From NCBI RefSeq assembly GCF_024206495.1, contig NZ_JAMBPQ010000011.1, forward strand, positions 124,001 to 188,000: a DNA stretch of 64,000 bases. Reading direction: 5' to 3'. This stretch comes from Paraburkholderia sp. CNPSo 3272 (lineage in GTDB: Bacteria > Pseudomonadota > Gammaproteobacteria > Burkholderiales > Burkholderiaceae). The notes beneath the pieces are model-generated. The model did no database searches. It saw only the letters and a program-made list of their open reading frames with translations, and was not told the origin of the DNA. Position 1 is the first letter of the stretch. The number at the start of each line of letters is the position of its first letter. This document shows positions 41,822 to 51,282 of the stretch, one piece after another. The position numbers and the translations under genes are program-made.

Positions 41822-42850
41822 TCAATGTGCCTTGTGGCCGTCTTCGTCGAGAAGCTTTTTGAGTGCTTCGATATAGACCGCGGCGCGTTCTGGATTTTCC
41901 AAGGCCAAACTAACCTGAATATTGCCGTTACCCCACTCCTTGATTGCTCCAATCGAAGCGCCTTCAGAGCTCGAGATTTTGTATTGCCTTGTGAACGTCT
42001 TTCGTGGAGCGCGGCCCTGCGAAAGCCCCTCGCGTATCGCCTTCACCTTCAGGAATGACAAGCCTTCATCGACGATTTTCTGAGCAAGCTCGCGCGTCTT
42101 CGGTTCGTCAGTTGCCTTCAAAAATTGCGAGAGTTCGTACGAAATGTTGAGACCGAATTGCTCTGGATACAGAGCGATGAACTCTTGCACCGACGTCGGC
42201 AGCTCCAGCACAGCCAGGGTCTTACTGACCTTGGACTTTCCCTCCTCAACCAAGAGTGCGAGTTCGTCGTTCGTTTTCGCATAGCCCTCGTCGAGCAGTT
42301 TTTTGTATCCGAGTGCCACGTCAAGGACCGTCTCTTGTTCGCGCTCATTGTTCGCGGCCCGCGCGAGTCTGTAGAAATCGATCGGCGCGAGGCCATCCAG
42401 GATCTTGAGGTCTAACGTGGTGCCGCGATTCCGCAGTGCCCCTTGCTTTCGATAGTGTCCGTCGATCAGTATCGTTCGCGTATTGTCGCTAGGGTGTCTC
42501 GCTGCAAGCGCGGGCACAAGCTGCCCGTCCTTTGCCATTGAAGCGGCACGGGCCGAAATCTTTTCCTCTTGATAGATGGTCCGGCTGTTCAGCGGATTAT
42601 CGTCAATCTTGTCGATAGGCCACATAGCGTAGATCGCTGTAATCTTGCCGTCGCGCTCCAGCGTCTCTACGTAGGTATTGGGAGCCACCGCCCGGATCGG
42701 GGACTCGTCCGGGGCGGTTTCCAGAAGCGTCTCGCGACCGTCGAGGGCGGCTTCAACGCGCTCAAAGCGAGAAGCGATGCTCGTGTCCCGCAGTTCCTTA
42801 TCGCGTTGCACGCCGGCGTTCAGTGCCGCTGAGAAGTTCTTCTTCGCCAT
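41822..42850 (-). CDS. parB: Plasmid partition protein ParB
   Basis: 342 residues, ATG 42850, two bases from the parA stop. Family features: DDNPLNSRTIYQEEKI (about 81-96), the ParB box as ILIDGHYRKQGAL (127-139; GERR is replaced by GHYR), then NNEREQETVLDVALGYKKLL and the HTH ELALLVEEGKSKVSKTLAVL (about 195-214). The C-terminal 60 residues would dimerise. It should bind the palindrome array beyond parA. Confidence 0.88.
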   Translation of the reverse strand: MAKKNFSAALNAGVQRDKELRDTSIASRFERVEAALDGRETLLETAPDESPIRAVAPNTYVETLERDGKITAIYAMWPIDKIDDNPLNSRTIYQEEKISARAASMAKDGQLVPALAARHPSDNTRTILIDGHYRKQGALRNRGTTLDLKILDGLAPIDFYRLARAANNEREQETVLDVALGYKKLLDEGYAKTNDELALLVEEGKSKVSKTLAVLELPTSVQEFIALYPEQFGLNISYELSQFLKATDEPKTRELAQKIVDEGLSFLKVKAIREGLSQGRAPRKTFTRQYKISSSEGASIGAIKEWGNGNIQVSLALENPERAAVYIEALKKLLDEDGHKAH

Positions 42851-42852
42851 CG

Positions 42853-43506
42853 TTACTCCCCTAGGACCTTCAGTACTTCGTCGACGAATGCGTTGATCTC
42901 CTTGTGCGCTGCTTTGGCACCGCGGATCTGCAAAACGGTGCTCCCGGAGACCTCCGCCTCCTTGTACGCAGTCCGGAAGCCCAGACGCGTCTTTAGCATC
43001 GGAATATCTTCATCTTGCTCAGCGGCTTCAAATATTTGCTGAACAATCGTCACCTTTTGATCCATGTTGGCGAGCGAGCGAAGCTTTAGGTCGGGATTTG
43101 TCACCTGAGCGGTAACCCCAAGCTTTTTCGCTTCTTGAACCGCCCAGAGGTTACCGCCCGAGGCGCCAACCGGGATTAAACCAAGATCGGAGATCAGCAG
43201 CGCAACGGACGGGGCACTGGACCGAATCGCCGGCGGGCAGTCGATGATTATGAAGTCATAGTCATCAACGAATTTTGCGATTTCACGATCCGGCCGTGGA
43301 CTTCTAGACAGGCTCGTTAATGCAGCCGGGAACGGCCGATCATCAGACGCTGCGCCAACTGAAAGAGTTGCCGTGCCTTGTTCGTCCAAGTCTACGAGCA
43401 GCGTCTTATGTCCCCTTAAGCCGAGAACGCCGGCGAGGTTGCAGGAGGTTGTCGTCTTCCCGGACCCACCTTTCTGATTAAAGACAGTAATTATTTTTGC
43501 TGCCAT
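42853..43506 (-). CDS. parA: Plasmid partition ATPase ParA
   Basis: 217 residues. ATG 43506 is chosen because the product then starts with AAKIITVFNQKGGSGKTT; the deviant Walker A (KGGSGKTT) is at 12-19. Walker B-like FIIIDCPPAI lies near residues 84-93. The protein lacks the N-terminal HTH of type Ia ParA, so it is a short type Ib-like ATPase. Autoregulation would therefore fall to ParB; palindrome 1 lies only 45 bases upstream of this start. Confidence 0.9.
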   Translation of the reverse strand: MAAKIITVFNQKGGSGKTTTSCNLAGVLGLRGHKTLLVDLDEQGTATLSVGAASDDRPFPAALTSLSRSPRPDREIAKFVDDYDFIIIDCPPAIRSSAPSVALLISDLGLIPVGASGGNLWAVQEAKKLGVTAQVTNPDLKLRSLANMDQKVTIVQQIFEAAEQDEDIPMLKTRLGFRTAYKEAEVSGSTVLQIRGAKAAHKEINAFVDEVLKVLGE

Positions 43507-43550
43507 GCGGGCTCCATTCGTTGTTCCGCTCAGGACACTCATCACTTGCG

Positions 43551-44633
43551 GTTTCTACGTAGAAACCGGCAGATATAAGGTTCGCAGAATGTTAGGCAGC
43601 GCGGCAAAATATTTCAAGGAAATTTGCCGATTTCAATGAAATTTTGTGGGAATCGAGCCTGAAGCCTTCGTTATCTCGTGTCGAAGGTCCGGGAGAGAAG
43701 ATGTTCAACAACGGAGGTTTTGGATCAGCGCTACGGAAGTCATTTGGAGATTAGATTTGAGTTGGAGTTCTCCCCGGAGCCACACGCCGCAAAATGTGTA
43801 GATCTTCGGGAGCGACAGGCACACCCCGCGCTTTAGCGAATAGCGTGACGTGGTACAGCCCGCAACGAAAGAGTTTCTACGTAGAAACTTCCCATTACCG
43901 AGATGGCAACCGGACATAGAAACGAACGGCCTTTTCGCTCCGACCCGGCGTTCACGCAGCTTTCCGTAAAAGCCGGCGAGTCCGTGACGGGTGGCTGAAG
44001 CTAGCTCCTCTGTACGGCAACGATCAACGGTGACATTTAAAAAGTCGATTACCGAGCGCATCGTCCCATTAGTTCCGTTGCACCACCGCAGGGGAGGAAA
44101 GCACAGTTTCCACGTAGAAACTGAGGCTTCGACGTATCGACCGAGCGTTCGATGCTGGCCGGGCGCCGGCCAGTTTCTACGTAGAAACTGGCGACTGTGA
44201 GCGCCCCGTTCCAATCGGTTTAGCACGAGGCCGGCACAAACGAGTTTCTACGTAGAAACTTCCCATTACCGAGATGGCAACCAGACGTAGAAGCGAATGG
44301 CCTTTCCGCTCCGACCCGGCGTCCACGCAGATTTCTATTAAAAGCCGGCGAGTCCGTGAAGGTTGGCTGACGCTAGCCCTCTGTACGGCAACGGTCATCA
44401 GTGGCATTTAAATTTAATTCTCGGGGCGCATCGTCCCGTAGTTGCGTTACACCCTGCGGCGAAGGAGATCGCAGTTTCAACGTAGAAACTGAGCCTTTGA
44501 CGTACCGAGTGAGAGCTTGATGCTAACTGGGGGCCGGCCAGTTTCTACGTAGAAACCGGCGACTGTGAGCGCCCCGTTCCATCTGCGATCGTCTTAGCGC
44601 GAGGCCGGCACAAACGAGTTTCTACGTAGAAAC
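43551..44633. repeat. parS: Centromere-like array of eight palindromes
   Basis: GTTTCTACGTAGAAAC at 43551, 43873, 44173, 44244, 44541 and 44618; one-base variants at 44106 (GTTTCCACGTAGAAAC) and 44474 (GTTTCAACGTAGAAAC). All are 16 bp. Sites 2-4 and 5-7 lie in two diverged tandem copies of a unit of about 370 bp; site 8 starts a third. Position next to parAB supports a parS function. Confidence 0.85.
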
Positions 44634-46202
44634 CGGCAAGTCAGGTACGCAGTATCTAGGCAATGATTGGTAAACGGGTCGGGACAGTGTGCGCGCGGGA
44701 AAAGCACCACGTTTCCCGATGACGAAACGTACGGGCAGCCTCGCCTTCTCCACCCACAAGACGGGCGAGTCCCCCTTGTTGAGGCGAACGTATCCCACGG
44801 GGCCCGGGGCAGTAGGCGTCACTGACTCCTGGATAAGGTCGCAGTTTGGCTCTGCGCACGATCCGTTCTCCGGGATAGAGCCGGAGTTTATCTCCGACGT
44901 TCTCCCCCGGAGACTTCTCCGCTAGACGTTGCTCGACTCGATCCGCGCCGGATGTTGATCGAGAATCTTCTCTACGACGTCGAAGCCCCCTTGGTTATTC
45001 GCTGCTGCCACGCTGAAAGAGTGCCAGCAGCGGGCGAGGGAACGATCGAGTGACGCTTTAGGTGGTCACCCCTTCTCGCGTGACGATAAATCACCGGCGG
45101 GAGCGCGGTAAGCAGGTCTGTTTTGATAAGGGACTGCGCCGAGTGTGGTCGCGATTCTCAGCGCAAAAACGAACGGGGGAGTAGGGTGTTTTCGGTTTCA
45201 CGGGTCTCTCGTACGCATCCGATGATGTGACAATTGCCGCGCTCGACTACGCTTTCCGCTCTCGGGACCCCGTACGGATAGCGGCCAGGGAAGAATCTCG
45301 GCGCTGAGTCGGCTGCTGGCGACTGGCGCAAAGGTCTCACGGCAAATCCCTATTGGTTTCTCCGAACCCGGTCCATGGAGTGGGGCATCGCCGCGCTCAA
45401 TCGCCAGCAATATCAACGCAACCGCCGTGTCGATAAAGTCACGCTGGGGATAAGGGCCGCATCAGTCTATGAGCAACGCGAAATGCGCGCAGCGTGGCGA
45501 CCACGTCGAGCGCAGTCCCTGGGGATCTGTCGTCCAGCCGACATGATCTCTGCAACGCGCGGAGTTTCACAACTAACCGTCACCGACTCGAATGCAAAGA
45601 AAACGCCTGCGGCGCGGAGCAGTGTCCGCTCGGACGCGCGACGGCAGGCAAGGCAAAAAGTGGCAATGTCGTCGCCGCCAGACACTCATTTCGCGGCAGT
45701 TGAAAGCGCGAGCGAGACACGATGAGCAGTCTCGCGGACCGTCGGGCGCGCTCCTACCTAACCTAACCCGGGCGCAAAGCCCCGGGCGGCTTTAATGGAA
45801 TCGGAGCGCTCGGTGCAAAATCGTGAAACATTCGAATGAGCAGGCTATCCGACCTGAGAACCATATGTGATGGGACTTTCGGACGTTCCGCAAGGTTTTG
45901 TTTCACGGAATCCGAGATCGAGGGTCAGCAAATTTCACTGGGAAGACCGGCCAATCATCGGAGGCCTCGTCTTTGAGGCATGCATGTATCGAACGATACG
46001 TAATTTGTAGCAAGTCGCAAGCGTCTCAAGCCCGGTGTTTGGCGGACTTAATCGTACGAGGAGCGTGGCGCCGGCCAGTCTGCCCAGTTCCGAACCGCGA
46101 ATTCCAGCCTCAAGTTACGGCAACTCCGTCGGGTTAATTCACCTCGAAGACGGCCCGTCCGAATTGGCGCAATTGACCCCGGCCCGGCGAATGAAACCGC
46201 AT
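44634..46202. other. 1.6-kb stretch without a supported gene
   Basis: Open frames here are short, Arg/Ser-rich and without ribosome-binding sites. I see no repeats, hairpins or known motifs beyond ordinary scatter. It separates the partition locus from the accessory block and could be decayed DNA. Confidence 0.45.
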
Positions 46203-46252
46203 GTCTGATAATCCCGCTATCAGACTTGACGATGTTGGCAAACCTGTAAAAT
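46203..46252 (+). promoter_or_regulatory. Operator and promoter of the 46354/46883 gene pair
   Basis: Palindrome GTCTGATA-N7-TATCAGAC (46203-46225) directly abuts TTGACG (46226-46231); TAAAAT (46247-46252) follows at 15-bp spacing, preceded by TG. A regulator bound to the palindrome could act on this promoter. Confidence 0.6.
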
Positions 46253-46353
46253 TAGAGCTGTCTACCCGGCAACGGGCCTGGCGGCGCGAATCGCGCGGCG
46301 GGGCCTGAGAGCCCGTGTGTGGATACAATGGAGCGAAAAAGCCCGACCGACGA

Positions 46354-46902
46354 ATGATCGACTATGTGACCCCGGCGCTGATCGCCCGCCTGTTTCCGGA
46401 CCCGCCCGACGACGCCATCGTCGTGACCGAGCCCCTGCCCATTGACCTAACCGTGGAAGCGGTCGGCATCGACTTTGCCGGTACGCGGTTTCTCGTTTTC
46501 TTCGCCGACGTCATGGCGTACGCGGGAAACGACCCCGATTTCGTTCGCGACACAGCCACTGCATGGAACAATGGCTTCATTCCGGCGACGGGTTCGCGCA
46601 TCGTCAAGTTCCTGCGTGCCGGCGCCGACCGGGACACCATGTTCGACCCGGGCGCGTGGCCGCTGCCGGACCCCGGCATGATCTGGCAGTTCATGGAGGT
46701 GCTCGCTGTGGCCGTCGAAGGGCATGCCCTAGCGTTTCCGGCCGTGCGCCAGTATTTCTATGCGCCGCAGAACGGCAAGCTCGACTCGCTCTATAATAGG
46801 ATGTCGCGCCGGTTTGGCCGGGGCGAATTCGGGGCGTCGTTCCGGTGTGTGACGCGGCCCGCCACTGACGAAGGAGGATTCTATGGCTTTGAACGCATCT
46901 AG
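46354..46902 (+). CDS. Hypothetical protein of two-gene operon
   Basis: 182 residues, ATG 46354; a GTG at 46315 would add 13. The product is acidic, with VGIDFAGTRFLVFFADVMAY and WNNGFIPATGSRIVKFLRAG in the first half and a Tyr/Arg-rich C-terminus. No family recognised, no membrane segment. It overlaps the next gene by 20 bases and lies under a palindrome-bearing promoter, an organisation common for toxin-antitoxin or small regulatory pairs. That role is only a suggestion. Confidence 0.6.
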   Translation: MIDYVTPALIARLFPDPPDDAIVVTEPLPIDLTVEAVGIDFAGTRFLVFFADVMAYAGNDPDFVRDTATAWNNGFIPATGSRIVKFLRAGADRDTMFDPGAWPLPDPGMIWQFMEVLAVAVEGHALAFPAVRQYFYAPQNGKLDSLYNRMSRRFGRGEFGASFRCVTRPATDEGGFYGFERI

Positions 46903-47074
46903 CAGGTTGCGCCCGAAAGTGGTCGCGATGCAGAAGCGCGGCTTTGCCGTGGTCCTAGAACACACCGAGGCCGCGATGGCGAATGGCACGCTGCCGAAGC
47001 AGCCTGCCCGGCCGATCTATCGCGCGACGCTGCGCGTGCGCGCACGGCGCACCGCCGAATCCCGGCAGGACTGA
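46883..47074 (+). CDS. 63-residue basic protein
   Basis: ATG 46883 is preceded by GAAGGAGGATTCT, an excellent ribosome-binding site, inside the end of the previous gene. The protein is strongly basic (final RVRARRTAESRQD) and could bind nucleic acid. No family recognised. A strong terminator follows 18 bases after the stop. Confidence 0.62.
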   Translation: MALNASSRLRPKVVAMQKRGFAVVLEHTEAAMANGTLPKQPARPIYRATLRVRARRTAESRQD

Positions 47075-47092
47075 TTCCGCCCGGGCACCGAC

Positions 47093-47119
47093 AACGCCAC
47101 CTTCGGGTGGCGTTTTTGT
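47093..47119 (+). terminator. Intrinsic terminator of the gene pair
   Basis: AACGCCACC/GGTGGCGTT stem with a stable TTCG loop, followed by TTTGTT. Perfect 9-bp stem. Confidence 0.85.
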
Positions 47120-47314
47120 TGGCGGCGCGCGGCGGCGGTTCTTCGGCCGACCCCGTGGCACTTGGCCTTATGGCAATTTAACAGCTGCTGTGCCGGGCTG
47201 TTTCTTAAAACGCGCCGGAGAAGTCAGCCGCGCGGTTATCGTTGCAGCGATCACCAGCAACGAATGGCGAGGCGCTAGGGTCCTCCTTTAGCTTGCCGTC
47301 TACCTGTTATCAAC

Positions 47315-48274
47315 ATGAAGAAAAGTGAACTGTTTCCGGATCCGTGCTGGGATGTTCGGCGTGTGTTGAACCAGCAAAGCAGGTATCCGCGGCTGCTCTA
47401 CAAGTACCGTCACGTTTCGGCGCAGCATCTCGAGCCGCTTTTGCTCAGCTCCACGTTTTATCTGTCGTCGCGCGAGCAGTTCAACGATCCCTTCGATGCC
47501 CAATGCGTTGTCCGCGTCAGCGCAGACTTGCAGGCGCGCAGAGCCAGGCTCGAGCAGCTCAAGTCGAGCGCGAAGGGTAGGCGGGCAGGGCAGCCTGCCG
47601 GCCTCAACATGAAACAACGGGAAGCGCTGCATGGCGATATGCTGACGCACGGCCGTGCGAAGATACGGGCGCAGAGAGCGTATGACCTGAATGCAAACGC
47701 CTACGGGATCTACTCAATGGCGGAAACGCCCCGTAGTTTGCTGATGTGGGCGCACTACGCGCACAACCATCGTGGTGTTTGCCTCGTCTTCTATGTTCCC
47801 GCCGACCCCGATGTCTTCACGTACGCGTTGCCGGTCGAATACGGTGACACCTATCCATCGATGGAGTGGACCAATCCTGACAGGACCGACGCGCTGAGGT
47901 CTCTTCTGACAAAGAGTACCGAGTGGTCCTACGAGCAGGAAAGCCGGATCCTGCGCACGCACGGTGCAAAAACCCTCCTGCCGTTTGAGCGGCGTGCGCT
48001 GACGGGGATCATTTTTGGTGCAAGATGTTCGGCCGAGAACAAGGAAACGGTGAAAGCGCTTGTCGAGCGGCGTATCAGAGCCGGAGGGACGTCTCCAGCG
48101 CTCTTCGATGCGCATCTCGCCAGCGAAAGGTACGCGATCGGCATTTTCCCGCACGGAAAGCCGGCGCCACAAAGGTGGCGTGGCAGGCCAGCATCGCGCA
48201 GACGATCACGTCGGATCACACGTCCGTCGGCTGCCGCCGAACATTGCAGCGCTGATGCTTCCGGCGCGGCCTAA
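47315..48274 (+). CDS. DUF2971 family protein
   Basis: 319 residues, ATG 47315. Family signature: LLYKYRHVS, the strand LSSTFYLSSREQFNDPFDAQ (about 44-63), a central SMAETPRSLLMWAHYAHNHRG and the closing RGVCLVFYVPADP. DUF2971 proteins are scattered in accessory and defence-like islands; function is unknown. The last 35 residues are very Arg/Ser-rich and may not belong to the domain, possibly from a late frameshift. Confidence 0.78.
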   Translation: MKKSELFPDPCWDVRRVLNQQSRYPRLLYKYRHVSAQHLEPLLLSSTFYLSSREQFNDPFDAQCVVRVSADLQARRARLEQLKSSAKGRRAGQPAGLNMKQREALHGDMLTHGRAKIRAQRAYDLNANAYGIYSMAETPRSLLMWAHYAHNHRGVCLVFYVPADPDVFTYALPVEYGDTYPSMEWTNPDRTDALRSLLTKSTEWSYEQESRILRTHGAKTLLPFERRALTGIIFGARCSAENKETVKALVERRIRAGGTSPALFDAHLASERYAIGIFPHGKPAPQRWRGRPASRRRSRRITRPSAAAEHCSADASGAA

Positions 48275-48670
48275 CGGTGAGGGTGTTGCCCCATGGAAGT
48301 TACGAACTGACGGTCGCCAACGCCGCAGGGGGTGTCGGTCGGCTAGGCGTAGGCCGCCAAAAACGCGCGGCCGCCTCGGGTACCGGACGCCAAACTGGCC
48401 CACCCTTTTTACCTTCTAGACCGCGGTTCTGCTCGCAAAGCGGCCCTGCCGAACAGGGAAGGTTACTTGGGTCGGCGCGAGGCAGAGGCGCCACGAGTAC
48501 GTTGGGCGGTTCTCGCTAGGCAAACGCAAGTCGCTACGCGGGCGTAAAAAATATTCGCGATCCCCCCTTTATTTAGAGCCATTTTGTCCGATCACCAAAA
48601 CGTGGGTATCCAACCGTGATTTGCCCTTCGAGGCGTTTCGCGAAGTAAACGGACAAACTGATCTGACTAT
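48275..48670. other. 396-bp spacer
   Basis: No gene, hairpin or repeat stands out. The last 130 bases become AT-rich, likely holding the promoter of the gene at 48671. Confidence 0.4.
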
Positions 48671-49564
48671 ATGGCTCAAACCAAAATCGCATCTTTTGCC
48701 AAATGGCTTGCCGGTTCGTTGTTTCTTGCTGTCTCAGCCTATCTTGGGCAGCTGTATGCCACTATCGGCGCGGACGAGGCACAAAACCGCCCACGCCAGA
48801 TTGATATCCAGAAGGTTCCCCAGCTTTCATGGGGCACGCTATCCCCCGTCCCGAACGCACGGTTCATCCTTCAGAACACGCAGACGAACGCGAAAATCGA
48901 CCAGGTAGCCGACACTGAAATTGTGCTCTACAACTACACGGATCGGGACGCCGCCGAGACCCAGATCACCATTGCGGCCAACAACGCCGATGGCTCGCTC
49001 CCGGAGTTCCTCGGTGCGCGCGCTATGGATGGCGGTATCGAGGACTTCTCGGTCGCTGAGAGCATCAAGCCTGTTGTTCATGGCCGCACCGTGGCCTTTT
49101 CTTTCAAGGTGCCACAGGTGCTCCGGTCAACCAACGGCAACGGAAGTCACTCGTTCCAGCTCTACTTCGTCGGAAAGGTCGCCCCGAACCTTGCGGTTTC
49201 TGCGAGCGCGCCGAATTTTGGATGGCGAGCATGGGATTCCTCGCACCTGTTCGAAATGCAACTCGCAGAGCGCACGTTTTTCCAGCGGTACGGTGCGCGG
49301 TTGGCCATGATCGCAACGATCGCTGTCGCGTTGATGGCGCTGATTGCACAGGGCATTTTCCTCCGCAACCGCGAGAAGAAGCGCATGATGGCGCTGACTG
49401 ATGTGGTCGATGAGACGCTCAAAAATGCGAAGCTCAAGGACCTTTCTAATGATCAGCGTCGCCTGTTGGCTTCTGACGTCGCGTTGAACAGTTGGACCTC
49501 AATCTACAAGTCTATGGGACGCCTTGAGCAGCAGGTTTCATCGAAGCCCGAGCGCGTTGCGTGA
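48671..49564 (+). CDS. Two-TM hypothetical protein
   Basis: 297 residues, ATG 48671. Hydrophobic helices at about 9-27 (FAKWLAGSLFLAVSAYLGQL) and 211-232 (LAMIATIAVALMALIAQGIF) enclose a beta-rich extracytoplasmic domain of about 180 residues (VLYNYTDRDAAETQITIAAN; VAFSFKVPQVLRSTNGNGSH). A charged cytoplasmic tail follows (RNREKKRMMALTDVVDETLK). No family recognised. It could sense or anchor at the membrane. Confidence 0.68.
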   Translation: MAQTKIASFAKWLAGSLFLAVSAYLGQLYATIGADEAQNRPRQIDIQKVPQLSWGTLSPVPNARFILQNTQTNAKIDQVADTEIVLYNYTDRDAAETQITIAANNADGSLPEFLGARAMDGGIEDFSVAESIKPVVHGRTVAFSFKVPQVLRSTNGNGSHSFQLYFVGKVAPNLAVSASAPNFGWRAWDSSHLFEMQLAERTFFQRYGARLAMIATIAVALMALIAQGIFLRNREKKRMMALTDVVDETLKNAKLKDLSNDQRRLLASDVALNSWTSIYKSMGRLEQQVSSKPERVA

Positions 49565-50018
49565 GCCGTGAGCTTGGCTGCTCCCGATTGCGGCGCCGGA
49601 CTGCGGGGGCGCTGTTAATGTGGTCTACTCAAGCCGCTGGGCATTTCCCGATTGGCTACCTTCTTGCGCTGGCAAACCTTGACCACATGCATCATCAGGC
49701 AGAATTCGATGGCGCAGGGCACGACAAACAATGGGAACGCTCCTCAGTTATCCTCACACTGCAATGGGCCTTCACAGGCCCGCGCCCGCATACCCGTGCG
49801 ATGGCTGGGACGTCGGCAGGATGGCAATGATGGTAACTCCACTTGGAGCAGACTCGCGTGTTCAATAGAAGACGCATCCCGTAGGAAATAAGGCTCCGAA
49901 ATATGTACACTTTGGTTTGGTCGCATTCTTGGCACGGTCGCGGGTCTGGCTTTCACCTGATCGGCAACGGACCAAAAGCCGGCCGATCGCGAGTTCTACC
50001 TGACATCTTCCACTTCCG
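49565..50018. other. 454-bp spacer
   Basis: Open frames exist but without coding character. A small GGGCCTTCACAGGCCC hairpin near 49768 has no T-run. Nothing else supported. Confidence 0.4.
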
Positions 50019-51065
50019 ATGAACCCCGCTCTCAAAAAGACGGCAATCGGAGCAGTAACGGAAACGGCTGGCTCAGGCGTTGATGGGCCGTCAACCTTCG
50101 TTTTCACGATCAGCCCGATCCCGAAGAAGATCAACAAGCCCGGTCCCTTCAAGCTATCCAAGATCACGGAGGAATACCCGTACTTTTCGCATCTCCTGAA
50201 CCTGACCGTGCAGGAAAAGGTTCGTGAATTGCCGGACTTCTCCGACGATAGGAATATCGCTGTCATGTCAGACATCGGTGGCGAACATGACGAAGCCAGG
50301 TTCGTTACCTACTCGTTCCTCTTCATGGCGTACGACAAGGTGGGACCATTCGAAGAGAAGGTAAAGGAGCTACGCAAAAAGTACGGTTTGCTGACGCCCT
50401 ATAGTGAATTTGCTTATAAGAAGCTCAAGTCCGGCGCCAAGGCGCGCGCGCTCGCGGAATACCTCCAGATCGTCGACCGTTTCATTCATGGAGCCGTCGT
50501 TACGATTGCGATCGACACGAGCATCAAGACGGTGTTCGGAAGCGACAAAAAACAGGCACATCCCGCTATGCTGGAGCAGCTTGCGAAGGACGGTCTCGGG
50601 ACTTGGGCCTGTCCTGCGGCCGAGCGGGTGTTGCGCGTGACGAACATCATCGCTGCCTTCACTGAGTTGCTTACTCCCGAAAATCAGCGGCTGTTTTGGT
50701 ACAGCGACAACGACCAAATCAACGACGACGGCAAGAAACGCAACTTCAAGCACACTCAGCAGATACTCGATCGCGTGCTGTATCTGACGCACAAGATCGA
50801 CCAGATAGGGGTAGGGAAGTCATTCGATGAAAAAAGCTATCTGGATGATCTTTTGAGCGTGCCGGACCTCGCGGCAGGCGTGGTGCAGGATTTGTTGTTC
50901 CAGCACGAGACCGGAGCAGACGTTCCTGGCGGCGACGAGAAGATCATCGTGATGCGATGGATCGCTACACCCGCAAAGCACCTTGCCAAAATCACCATTC
51001 AGGTGAAGCGGATGGAGAACGGCGAGATCGGCTACGGGTCCGTGGATATGGCGGTGCCACAATAG
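50019..51065 (+). CDS. Hypothetical protein, possibly DUF3800-like
   Basis: 348 residues, ATG 50019. The segment IAVMSDIGGEHDEARFVTYS (about 79-98) has an acidic residue pattern followed by strands, as in RNase H-like DUF3800 proteins, but I cannot confirm it. The remainder is helical with AVVTIAIDTSIKTVFG in the middle and a Lys-rich end. No membrane segment. It precedes the RelA/SpoT-like gene by 217 bases on the same strand and may belong to the same cargo. Confidence 0.55.
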   Translation: MNPALKKTAIGAVTETAGSGVDGPSTFVFTISPIPKKINKPGPFKLSKITEEYPYFSHLLNLTVQEKVRELPDFSDDRNIAVMSDIGGEHDEARFVTYSFLFMAYDKVGPFEEKVKELRKKYGLLTPYSEFAYKKLKSGAKARALAEYLQIVDRFIHGAVVTIAIDTSIKTVFGSDKKQAHPAMLEQLAKDGLGTWACPAAERVLRVTNIIAAFTELLTPENQRLFWYSDNDQINDDGKKRNFKHTQQILDRVLYLTHKIDQIGVGKSFDEKSYLDDLLSVPDLAAGVVQDLLFQHETGADVPGGDEKIIVMRWIATPAKHLAKITIQVKRMENGEIGYGSVDMAVPQ

Positions 51066-51282
51066 CGCGAACTGCGCGAGATCGATAAGCTCAGTTTGAG
51101 ACGGCGGTATGGCGGGGTGCAGGAGCCGTAATACGGCGCGAAGCTCAAGCTTGGCAATACGGGTTATCAGACTGGATGACGTTCTGCATGATCGCCGAGC
51201 GGCACATGTATGGCGGGGTGGCGAAGTATCATCCCTGATCAACCCGGGATGCCGGATACAGTGCCACGCGCGGAGCAGGCAG

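Noticed and set aside
40681..44633. Regularly repeated short sequences that could suggest a CRISPR array
   Set aside because: Repeats are iterons and palindromes with irregular spacing; units between them are not equal-length spacers, and no cas genes are present.
45375..45725. 116-codon plus-strand frame
   Set aside because: No ribosome-binding site, low-complexity Arg/Ala/Ser composition and a competing frame on the other strand; no neighbours support it.
49561..49830. 89-codon frame starting at the stop of the two-TM gene (GTGA)
   Set aside because: The overlap looks like coupling, but the product has no domain-like pattern and no downstream support, so it is left as spacer.
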